From Streptomyces sp. NBC_01275 (GTDB lineage: Bacteria; Actinomycetota; Actinomycetes; Streptomycetales; Streptomycetaceae), in NCBI RefSeq assembly GCF_026340655.1, contig NZ_JAPEOZ010000001.1, forward strand, positions 558,001-622,000: a stretch of DNA of 64,000 nt. The letters run 5' to 3'. Numbering within the stretch: position 1 is the first letter of the stretch; each line of letters opens with the position of its first letter. The notes below the pieces were generated by a model. It was not told where the DNA came from. It saw nothing but the letters and a program-made list of their open reading frames with translations, and did no database searches. The translations under genes and the position numbers were made by a program. Shown here one piece after another: positions 56,696 to 64,000 of the stretch.

Positions 56696-57354
56696 GACAG
56701 GTGGTGGCCGATCCCGCGCGCGGTGCCGATCGTCTGCTCGCTGCCCGCTTCGCGCAGCTTGCGGCGCAACCGGGTCAGGTACTGGTCCAGGGTGTTGTCG
56801 CTGACCTGGGCTCCCTCGGGCCAGGCCGCCCGGACGAGTTCACGTCGGCTCACGAGCCGCCCTGCGGCCGCCATCAGCGCGGCCAGGAGACGGAACTCCG
56901 TCGGCGTCAGATCGACCTCGGCGTCCTGGGCGGTGAGCCGGTGCCGGGCGGCGTCCAGCGTCAGGTCCCCGGCCCGGGCCGCGGCGGGGGGCGCCGTGCG
57001 TCTGAGGGCGGCGCGCAGCCGGGCCGCGAGTTCGACGAGGTGGAACGGCTTGGGCAGATAGTCGTCGCCGCCGGCCGAGAAGCCGGACAGCCGGTCGGTC
57101 AGGGCGTGCCGGGCGGTCAGGAAGATGACGGGCGACAGGAAGCCGTTGGCCCGCATCGCCTGGCAGACGTCGCGGCCGTCCGCGTCCGGCAGTCCGACGT
57201 CGAGGACGGCCGCGGCGACGTCGTCCCCGGCCAGCCGCAGCGCGGTGGCGCCGTCGGCGGCGGGCAGGGTGTCGAAGCCCTCCTCGCCCAGGCCCCGCCG
57301 CAGCACGTCACGCAGGGCGTGATCGTCCTCGACGACCAGGATCTTGTGGCGCAT
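56692..57354 (-). CDS. OmpR-family response regulator
   Basis: The 220-residue protein has a receiver domain with phospho-acceptor Asp52 in VLDVGLPDADG, acidic pocket EDD at 9-11 and conserved Lys in LPKPF, and a C-terminal winged helix (LTPTEFRLLAALMAAAGRLVSRREL, DNTLDQYLTRLRRKL). It pairs with the kinase immediately downstream. ATG 57354 lies 47 bp inside the upstream PAP2 gene and has GGAGGA just before it. Confidence 0.92.
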   Translation of the reverse strand: MRHKILVVEDDHALRDVLRRGLGEEGFDTLPAADGATALRLAGDDVAAAVLDVGLPDADGRDVCQAMRANGFLSPVIFLTARHALTDRLSGFSAGGDDYLPKPFHLVELAARLRAALRRTAPPAAARAGDLTLDAARHRLTAQDAEVDLTPTEFRLLAALMAAAGRLVSRRELVRAAWPEGAQVSDNTLDQYLTRLRRKLREAGSEQTIGTARGIGHHLS

Positions 57355-58087
57355 CGTCCTCCGTCGGTTCTGGTGCCGGATCCGTGGCCCGGGCCACGGG
57401 GGTCGTACGCCGGGTGAACTCCTCGGGCAGCCAACGGGCCACGGCCCAGGCGCACAGTCCCAGCCAGGCGGCGGCGAGCAGCCAGCCGCCGAGGACGTCG
57501 GAGGCCCAGTGCACGCCGAGATACACACGGGTCAGCCCCACCGCGGTCGCCCAGCACAGCGCGACCGTGCAGGCGGTCAGCGCGAGGGCCGGTTCGGCGC
57601 GGCGGCTCACCGCCCAGACCAGCAGCCCGGCGGCCAGCGCCGCGGTGGTGGTGTGGCCGGAGGGGAAGGCGTAGCCCGAGGCGGGCGTGGCCCAGCCGGC
57701 GCGGGGCGGGCGGGCCCGGGCGAGCAGTTCCATCAGCCCGGCGCGGATCGCCTGCCCGGCCAGCAGGACGGCCAGCGCGCCGACGACGGCCCGTGACCGC
57801 TCCGACGTACCGCGCCCCGCGATCACGCCGGCCATGACGGCGATCAGATACGGCCATGGTCCGGTCCCGGTCGCGGTGAGCCCCCGCGCCAACGCCTCCG
57901 CCACCGGCGGCCGATGCCCGGGCGACCAGGTGAGGGCGGCCCGGTCGCCCGGGAGCGGCGCGCCCTGGCGTACGGACACGACGACCGCGAGGGCGACGAA
58001 CAGCAGGACGCAGACCGCGGCGAGGAGAAGAGGCCCCCGCCGAGACCCCCGCACAAGCCCCCTCCTCCCGAAGGCCGATCGGGTCAT
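57308..58087 (-). CDS. PAP2-family membrane phosphatase (undecaprenyl-pyrophosphatase-like)
   Basis: The 259-residue protein has six hydrophobic helices and the catalytic motifs LLARARPPRAGW, PSGHTTT and GLTRVYLGVHWASDVLGG. It probably dephosphorylates undecaprenyl pyrophosphate or a similar lipid at the outer face. Its start overlaps the 50-residue peptide stop as ATGA and its 3' end overlaps the response regulator by 47 bp. With DedA in the same operon, lipid-carrier recycling is the most economical role. Confidence 0.9.
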   Translation of the reverse strand: MTRSAFGRRGLVRGSRRGPLLLAAVCVLLFVALAVVVSVRQGAPLPGDRAALTWSPGHRPPVAEALARGLTATGTGPWPYLIAVMAGVIAGRGTSERSRAVVGALAVLLAGQAIRAGLMELLARARPPRAGWATPASGYAFPSGHTTTAALAAGLLVWAVSRRAEPALALTACTVALCWATAVGLTRVYLGVHWASDVLGGWLLAAAWLGLCAWAVARWLPEEFTRRTTPVARATDPAPEPTEDDAPQDPGRRGRSRPA

Positions 58088-58236
58088 GACGTCGCGCCCA
58101 GGGGCCGCAGCCGTGTGTCGGCCGCACGGTCCACGAGCGGGGCGGCCCGGTTCGCGAGAGGCGTGCGGAAGACGCCGAGAAGCCGGGCGGAAAGCCGGGC
58201 GGAAGGCCGGGCGAAGAGCCGGGCGAGGACGCTCAC
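58084..58236 (-). CDS. 50-residue basic peptide coupled between DedA and PAP2 genes
   Basis: A GTG at 58236 overlaps the DedA stop as GTGA, and the peptide's own stop at 58084-58086 overlaps the PAP2 ATG as ATGA. This double coupling argues strongly for real translation. The peptide (starting VSVLARLFARPSARLSARLL) is Arg/Ala/Leu-rich and could form an amphipathic helix at the membrane surface. I know no family for it. The alternative is that it is only a ribosome-passage leader that couples DedA to PAP2. Confidence 0.6.
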   Translation of the reverse strand: MSVLARLFARPSARLSARLLGVFRTPLANRAAPLVDRAADTRLRPLGATS

Positions 58237-58898
58237 GAGGCCTTTCCTTCCGCGGTGCGGCGCCGCTGTGCCCGCCGTAGCTCCAGGGCGAGCGGGGTCA
58301 GCGAGACGCACACGACGAGCGCGACCAGCGGCAGCAGATACCGGTCCACGTCGGGCGCCGAGGAGCCCAGCGCGTACCCGCCCAGCACCAGACCGACCGT
58401 CCACAGCAGTCCGCCGGCGACCTGCCACACCGTGAAGACGCGCACCGGCACGTCCAACGCCCCGGCCAGCGGATTCAGCACCGTACGCACGACGGGCACG
58501 AAGCGGGCGAGCACCACCGCCCTGGCGTGCCCGTACCGCCCCAGCAGTTCCTCGGCGCGGGCGGCCCCCTCGTGCAGCCGTCTCGACCGGCTGCGGGACA
58601 GCAGGGCGCGGCCGCCGCGTCGGCCGATCCAGAATCCTGTCTGCGCCCCGACGAGCGCGCCCGCGGCGGCGGCGACCAGGACCTGCGGGAGCGACAGGTG
58701 GACGGATCCGTGGGCCCGGTCGGCGCACAGCAGTCCGGCGGTGAACAGCAGGGAGTCGCCGGGCAGGAAGAACCCCACCAGCAGGCCCGTCTCGGCGAAG
58801 AGCACGGCGGCGACGCCGAGAGCGCCGAAGGCGGAGAGCAGCGATCCGGCGTCCAGGACGTCGACCGCCTGGGCGACGGCGAACTGGGCAGCGGCCAT
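58233..58898 (-). CDS. DedA-family membrane protein
   Basis: The 221-residue protein has the DedA pattern: AETGLLVGFFLPGDSLLFTAG, the re-entrant Arg motif ARFVPVVRTVLNPLAG, and GALVGAQTGFWIGRRGG. DedA-superfamily proteins recycle undecaprenyl phosphate across the membrane and support proton balance. ATG 58898 with AGAGAGG upstream is chosen over ATG 58916. It opens the DedA-peptide-PAP2-regulator-kinase operon and faces BlaI-like operators at 58960-58996. Confidence 0.9.
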   Translation of the reverse strand: MAAAQFAVAQAVDVLDAGSLLSAFGALGVAAVLFAETGLLVGFFLPGDSLLFTAGLLCADRAHGSVHLSLPQVLVAAAAGALVGAQTGFWIGRRGGRALLSRSRSRRLHEGAARAEELLGRYGHARAVVLARFVPVVRTVLNPLAGALDVPVRVFTVWQVAGGLLWTVGLVLGGYALGSSAPDVDRYLLPLVALVVCVSLTPLALELRRAQRRRTAEGKAS

Positions 58899-58959
58899 GG
58901 CTGCGACCTCTCTCATACTGGGAGGAGGTCCGGGCGGGCAGGCGCCCGCCGGACGGGGT

Positions 58960-58996
58960 GACTACAGCGACGTAGACGGTCTACTGCACTGTAGAC
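58960..58996. promoter_or_regulatory. Tandem BlaI-type operators
   Basis: GACTAC-AGCGAC-GTAGAC (58960-58977) and GTCTAC-TGCACT-GTAGAC (58979-58996) are two 18-bp inverted repeats one base apart; the second has perfect 6-bp arms. They lie 24 bp before the BlaI start and 62 bp before DedA, so one repressor can control both directions. Confidence 0.75.
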
Positions 58997-59020
58997 GAAA
59001 GAGAGCCGAGGAGCGTTCCC

Positions 59021-59437
59021 ATGCGTGAGGGGCAGAGAGACGAGTCGCCCGAGGGGCGCACGGACCGCCGGCCGGCGGGCGGGCTGGAGGCGACCGTGCT
59101 GGCCGCGCTGTGGGCCGCCGACGCCCCGCTGACCCCCGGCGCCGTCCAGCTGGCGCTCGGCGACGACCTGGCCCGCACGACCGTGACGACGATCCTCACG
59201 CGCCTGCACGCCAAGGGCACGGTCACCCGGGCCCGCGCCGGCCGCGGCTACGCCTACTCCCCCGCCCAGGACGCCCCCGGCCTCACCGCCCGCCGTATGC
59301 ACGCCGAGCTCGACAAGGACGAGGACCGCGGCACCGCCCTCGCCCGCTTCGTCTCCGATCTCTCCCCCGAGGACGAACGGCTCCTGCGGGCCCTGCTCGA
59401 CGACGGCCAGGCGGCGCCCGGAGGCGCTGCCCCGTGA
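59021..59437 (+). CDS. BlaI/MecI/CopY-family repressor
   Basis: The 138-residue protein has the BlaI winged helix (LEATVLAALWAADAPLTPGAVQ, ARTTVTTILTRLHAKGTVTRARAGRGYAYSP) and a C-terminal dimerisation helix. Such repressors are inactivated by a partner M56 peptidase or by a ligand. The stop overlaps the M56 start as GTGA. Two inverted repeats just upstream suggest autoregulation and control of the divergent DedA operon. Confidence 0.92.
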   Translation: MREGQRDESPEGRTDRRPAGGLEATVLAALWAADAPLTPGAVQLALGDDLARTTVTTILTRLHAKGTVTRARAGRGYAYSPAQDAPGLTARRMHAELDKDEDRGTALARFVSDLSPEDERLLRALLDDGQAAPGGAAP

Positions 59438-60450
59438 TCTACGCCGTATGGGTTCCCCTGCTTCTGCCGCTGCTCGCACCGCTGCTCGCCGTCCCGGTCA
59501 CCCGCCGGGGGGCCGAGCAGTTGGCGCCCCGGGCGGCGGCCTGGGCCCTGACCGCGCTCGCGCTGGTGCTCGCCCTGTCCAGCACGGCCGCGCTGGCGCT
59601 GCTCGCGCTGGCCGGCGCGCTGCGGCTGCCCTTCGTCGCGCGGCTCGGGCATCTGTCCCCGTCCCTGCTCGGCGGCGGGTCGGCGGCGAGCGGGGCGGTC
59701 GCGGCCCTGGCGGCCGCCGTCGCGCTGACGGTGCTGGGCGGCCTGGTCCTGCACCGCGGCCGACGTCATCTGCGCGAACTGCGGGCCGCCCGACGGCAGG
59801 CGGCCGGGAGCGGGCCGGCCGCAGGCGACCTCTGCGTACGCCAGGACGACCGCCCCGACGCCTACGCCCTGCCCGGACGCCCGGGTCACCCCGGCCGCAT
59901 CGTCGTGACGACCGGCATGCTGCGCGCCCTCACCGCCCCCGAACGCGAGGTGCTCTTCGCCCACGAGCGCGCCCATCTCACCGGCCGGCACCACCTCTTC
60001 CTCGCGGCCGGCGAACTCGCCGGCGCCCTCCACCCGGCACTGCGCGGCCTGCGGACCCCCCTCGCCTACGCCCTGGAGCGCTGGGCCGACGAGTCCGCCG
60101 CCGAGGCGACCGGCGACCGCGCCCTCACCGCCCGCGCGATCGCCCGCGCGGCCCTGGCCGCCCACTCAGCCCCTTCGGCCCCTTCGGCCGACTCCGCCGA
60201 CCGCGACCCGCGCCGCCCCCGGATGGCGCTGTCGGCCACCGCCGGAGCCGTACCCCGGCGCGTCACCGCGCTCCTGGGAGCCGCCGCGCCCGCCGGGCCC
60301 GCGCTCCGCCTGCTCCCCCGCGCGCTGGCCTGCCTGCTGCTGACCTGCGCGCCCCTGTCGCCGCTCGCCGCCGTCGACGCGGCCGCCGACCTGCACGGCG
60401 CGATCGAGATCGCCCAGGGAGAGAGCCCCGCGCTTCCCGCGCACCGGTGA
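59434..60450 (+). CDS. M56-family membrane zinc peptidase partnered with BlaI
   Basis: The 338-residue protein has membrane helices at about 5-22, 38-65 and 85-108, then a peptidase domain with HERAH at 177-181 and LERWADESAAE supplying the third zinc ligand, and a last helix near 300. It lacks a penicillin-binding sensor domain, so it would sense something other than beta-lactams, or be activated by a partner. GTG 59434 overlaps the BlaI stop. Confidence 0.9.
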   Translation: MIYAVWVPLLLPLLAPLLAVPVTRRGAEQLAPRAAAWALTALALVLALSSTAALALLALAGALRLPFVARLGHLSPSLLGGGSAASGAVAALAAAVALTVLGGLVLHRGRRHLRELRAARRQAAGSGPAAGDLCVRQDDRPDAYALPGRPGHPGRIVVTTGMLRALTAPEREVLFAHERAHLTGRHHLFLAAGELAGALHPALRGLRTPLAYALERWADESAAEATGDRALTARAIARAALAAHSAPSAPSADSADRDPRRPRMALSATAGAVPRRVTALLGAAAPAGPALRLLPRALACLLLTCAPLSPLAAVDAAADLHGAIEIAQGESPALPAHR

Positions 60451-60474
60451 CCGACGCTCGCAGGACACGCCGCC

Positions 60475-60513
60475 GGATGGCCCATCCTGCCTGTCGGCAC
60501 GGCCCATTGGGCC
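60475..60513. promoter_or_regulatory. Two 13-bp palindromes before the beta-helix gene
   Basis: GGATGG-C-CCATCC (60475-60487) and GGCCCA-T-TGGGCC (60501-60513) are perfect and share the GGCCCAT core. Their centres are 26 bp apart and the second is 15 bp before the start codon. They look like operator sites; no cognate regulator can be named. Confidence 0.5.
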
Positions 60514-60527
60514 ATAGCGTGCGAAAT

Positions 60528-61763
60528 ATGACGAAATGCCATATCGCATACCTGGCGTGCACCGCCGCACTCGTCGGTGCCGGGCTCGGCGCCGCTCCGC
60601 AGCTCCCCGCTCACCGGCTCCACGTGGTCAAGCCGGGCGAGTCGATCCAGAAGGCGGTCGACGCCGCCGCATCGGGAGACACGGTGCTCGTGACCGCGGG
60701 CACCTACCACGAGAGCGTCAAGGTGAGCACGCCCGGGCTGACCCTGCGCGGGGTGGGCCGCAAGACGGTGATCGAGCCGAGCGCGACCCCCACCACGAGC
60801 ACGACCCCGCCCGCCACGACCACGACGGCGCCGGCGACCACGACCACGGGTACGACCACGACCGCGAACACGACCACAGGCACGACCACGACCACAGGCA
60901 CGACCACGACCACGGGCACGACCACCGGCACGACCACCGGCACGGCCACGGGCACGACCGCCAAGAAGGCCTCGGAGAGCTGTGCCGAGGGCGGCAACGG
61001 CATCTGTGTCGTGGGCACGAAGGACAGCGACGTCAAGGGCGTCACCGTCGCCTCCCTCACGGTGTCCGGGTTCACCAGGACCGGTGTGTTCGCCATGGCG
61101 ACCGACGGACTGACCGTGCGGAACGTGACCGCGGTCAACAACGGGGTGTGGGGCATCGCCCAGGAGCGCTCCGTCCGCAGCGTGCTCCGGGACAACACCG
61201 CCCGCGACAACGGCGACGCGGGCCTGTTCCTCGCCAACACCATCAAGGAGGAGCAGGGGGCCTCGGACACCCAGGGCACGCTGGTCGAGCGCAACCGGCT
61301 GGAGGGCAACCGGATCGGCATCACCGTCCGGCGCCTGCGCAACCTCACCGTCGCGCGCAACCGCCTCACCGGAAACTGCGCCGCGGTGTTCGTCGTGGGC
61401 GACGAGAACAAGCCGAAGGCCGGCTTCGTGACCGTGCGCGAGAACCGCATCGCCCGCAACAACAAGTCCTGCCCGAAGACGACCCGGCTGGACGCCCTGC
61501 AGGGCTCCGGGATCGTCCTGACCGGCGCCGAGGACAGCCTGGTCACGCGCAACGTCATCACCGACAACGTCGGCGCCTCCCCGCTCTCGGGCGGCATCGT
61601 CCTGTTCAAGAGCTTCGTGGGCACCACCAGCGACCGGAACCGGATCAGCGAGAACGTGCTGAGCGGCAACTCCCCGGCGGACCTGGTCAACGCCGACACC
61701 GGCAAGGACAACACCTTCGCAGGCAACTCCTGCCGGGCGTCGCAGCCCGCGGGACTGTGCTGA
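60528..61763 (+). CDS. Secreted right-handed beta-helix protein with Thr-rich insertion
   Basis: The 411-residue protein has a signal peptide (IAYLACTAALVGAGLG) and a parallel beta-helix of NosD/pectate-lyase type (GESIQKAVDAAASGDTVLVTAGTYHESV, then many coils such as NRLEGNRIGITVRRLRNL and NVITDNVGASPLSGGIVL). Residues about 87-145 are a Thr/Gly-Thr insertion (TTTTGTTTT type) in an early loop, and four Cys residues flank or follow it. The insertion could be glycosylated. Enzyme activity is not evident; polysaccharide binding or structural use on spores is possible. No ribosome site is obvious before ATG 60528. Confidence 0.82.
   Translation: MTKCHIAYLACTAALVGAGLGAAPQLPAHRLHVVKPGESIQKAVDAAASGDTVLVTAGTYHESVKVSTPGLTLRGVGRKTVIEPSATPTTSTTPPATTTTAPATTTTGTTTTANTTTGTTTTTGTTTTTGTTTGTTTGTATGTTAKKASESCAEGGNGICVVGTKDSDVKGVTVASLTVSGFTRTGVFAMATDGLTVRNVTAVNNGVWGIAQERSVRSVLRDNTARDNGDAGLFLANTIKEEQGASDTQGTLVERNRLEGNRIGITVRRLRNLTVARNRLTGNCAAVFVVGDENKPKAGFVTVRENRIARNNKSCPKTTRLDALQGSGIVLTGAEDSLVTRNVITDNVGASPLSGGIVLFKSFVGTTSDRNRISENVLSGNSPADLVNADTGKDNTFAGNSCRASQPAGLC
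60790..60960. repeat. ACGACCACGGGC-type coding repeat (Thr-rich)
   Basis: Degenerate 6-12-bp units of ACGACC, ACCACG and GGCACG encode the Thr/Gly linker of the beta-helix protein. Copy number is probably variable. Confidence 0.75.
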
Positions 61764-61821
61764 CCGGACACGCGCGCGTGCGCAGACACCAGCACGAACA
61801 CCGACACAAGGAAGGCGGCAC

Positions 61822-62862
61822 ATGACGACCGCACAGACTGCCCCACCGCCGTCCATGCGGCTGCGGGAGCTCGCGTTCGGGGCGGCCTGCGCCGCCGCGC
61901 TGCGGGCGGCCGCCCGGTTGGGCGTCGCCGACGCCCTGGGCGACGAACCCCTGCCCGTGGAAGACCTCGCGACCGCCGTGAAGACCGAACCCCGGCAGCT
62001 GCGACGGCTGCTGCGCGCCCTGTCCTGCTACGGCGTGTTCGCCGAGCAGCCCGACGGGAGGTTCGCGCACACCGAGGTCTCCCGGCTGCTGCGCGAGGAC
62101 GACCCCAACAGCCTGCGCGCCATCTCCCTGTGGTGCACCGAGCCGTGGACCTGGGACGCGTGGCCGAAGCTCGACGAGGCGGTGCGCACCGGCCGCAACG
62201 TCGTCGAGGACCTCTACGGCAAGGAGTTCTTCCCCTACCTCAACGAGGACGCCCCGGAGTCGGCCGACGTCTTCAACCGCGCCATGACCACCTCCAGCGT
62301 GCAGTCGGCGCGGGACGTGGCGGAGTTCCTCGATCTGTCGGGGAGTTCGTCGGTCGCCGACGTCGGCGGCGGTCAGGGCCATGTGGTGGCGAGCCTGCTG
62401 GAGAAGTACCCCACGATGCGGGGCACTCTGCTCGATCTGCCCCGGGTGGTGGAGAACGCGGTGCCGAGGCTGCGCGAGGGAGGCGACCTCGCGGACCGCG
62501 CCCGCATCGTGCCCGGCGACGTCCGGGTGGCCGTCCCGGTCGAGGCCGACGTCTACGTCATCAAGAACATCCTGGAGTGGGACGACGAGAGCACCGCGCG
62601 CACCCTGCGCAACGTCCGTGAGGCCGGCGGGCCCGGGGCGCGGGTCGTGGTCATCGAGAACCTCGTCGACGACACGCCCTCGATGCGGTTCAGCACCGCG
62701 ATGGACCTGCTGCTCCTCCTCAACGTCGGCGGGGCGAAGCACACCACCGAGAGCATGGTCTCCCGGCTGACCGAGGCGGGCCTGGTCATCGACGACATCC
62801 GCCCCGTCAACCCCTACCTGCACGCGTTCGACTGCACGGTCCCGGGCGACCGCGCCCGCTGA
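61822..62862 (+). CDS. SAM-dependent O-methyltransferase
   Basis: The 346-residue enzyme is of the plant-type/polyketide O-methyltransferase family: an N-terminal dimerisation winged helix (AARLGVADALGDEPLPVEDLA, QLRRLLRALSCYGVF), SAM motif DVGGGQGHV, YVIKNILEWDDE and the C-terminal STAMDLLLLLNVGG. AAGGAAGG lies 6 nt before ATG 61822. It converges on the whiE-type genes, so it may tailor the spore pigment polyketide. Confidence 0.88.
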   Translation: MTTAQTAPPPSMRLRELAFGAACAAALRAAARLGVADALGDEPLPVEDLATAVKTEPRQLRRLLRALSCYGVFAEQPDGRFAHTEVSRLLREDDPNSLRAISLWCTEPWTWDAWPKLDEAVRTGRNVVEDLYGKEFFPYLNEDAPESADVFNRAMTTSSVQSARDVAEFLDLSGSSSVADVGGGQGHVVASLLEKYPTMRGTLLDLPRVVENAVPRLREGGDLADRARIVPGDVRVAVPVEADVYVIKNILEWDDESTARTLRNVREAGGPGARVVVIENLVDDTPSMRFSTAMDLLLLLNVGGAKHTTESMVSRLTEAGLVIDDIRPVNPYLHAFDCTVPGDRAR

Positions 62863-62910
62863 AACGCCGTACAGGAACCGCACGGACGACTACCGAGAGA
62901 ACCCCACAAA

Positions 62911-62956
62911 CCACTGGTCGCCGGGTCCGCGAGAGAGCGGACCCGGCGACCAGTGG
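62911..62956. terminator. Bidirectional terminator between methyltransferase and cyclase genes
   Basis: A perfect 20-bp stem (62911-62930 with 62937-62956) has a GAGAGA loop. It lies between convergent genes. A run of nine G follows at 62962-62970, just past the cyclase stop. Confidence 0.85.
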
Positions 62957-62970
62957 CCGTTGGGGGGGGG

Positions 62971-64000
<1,030 letters not shown>

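Overview
The window looks like Streptomyces chromosome. GC content is very high, third codon positions are almost always G or C, GTG starts and ATGA/GTGA overlaps are frequent, and the gene families are typical of the genus (DUF5134, DUF5997, DUF6214, Rv1733c-like, CE1/GH62/PL1/PL3 secreted enzymes, a whiE-type spore pigment cluster). I found no rRNA, tRNA, CRISPR array, insertion sequence or integrase. All coordinates and starts are from reading the sequence by eye; family names are from recognition, not searches.

Layout. 1-8.8 kb: envelope and metabolic genes (DUF5134, M56 peptidase, PAP2, an unusual zinc-ribbon/HAD fusion, TetR, LVIVD-repeat protein divergent from a DUF305 lipoprotein, DUF6214, an adrenodoxin-reductase-type flavoprotein). 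9-12.5 kb: purine permease, ArsR regulator divergent from an old-yellow enzyme, DUF2087. 12.6-17.3 kb: a plant-polysaccharide island, with CE1 esterase-CBM2 and GH62 arabinofuranosidase running left and pectate lyases PL1 and PL3 running right from a shared control region holding two LacI/CebR-type operators. 17.4-20.1 kb: a large terminator, an 11-copy 15-bp minisatellite, and a PaaX regulator divergent from an AidB-like flavoprotein. 20.2-25.2 kb: a DNA-damage-flavoured block (HEAT-repeat protein, BNR-propeller protein, uracil-DNA glycosylase) in which two genes carry a RecA-NDp/PafBC-type promoter. 25.2-34.8 kb: BadF-type kinase, CbiX-like chelatase, lactonase with a DasR-like dre site, FUSC, AsnC, LysR-like proteins, EamA, cold-shock protein.

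34.9-48.1 kb is the most interesting part: a tightly overlapping five-gene operon encoding DUF4132, a 1695-residue protein of unknown function, a MoxR AAA+ ATPase, a collagen-like/DUF5682/VWA fusion and a SWIM zinc-finger protein. It resembles the E. coli yehI-L-M-P-Q (MolR) locus and NTPase-VWA ternary systems. Its promoter is an exact match to TTGTCRGTG-N8-TANNNT, the LexA-independent DNA-damage promoter, so I propose a PafBC-controlled genotoxic-stress or conflict system.

48.2-58.9 kb: DinB, a coupled GH13 and MGH1/GH63-like glycosidase pair, two membrane proteins, then a leftward operon DedA - 50-residue peptide - PAP2 - response regulator - histidine kinase with overlaps at every junction. 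It is divergent from a BlaI repressor/M56 peptidase pair (59-60.5 kb), with tandem BlaI-like operators between them. 60.5-64 kb: a secreted beta-helix protein with a Thr-rich insertion, an O-methyltransferase, and the end of a whiE-type type II polyketide cluster (cyclase, aromatase, partial ACP) running off the right edge.
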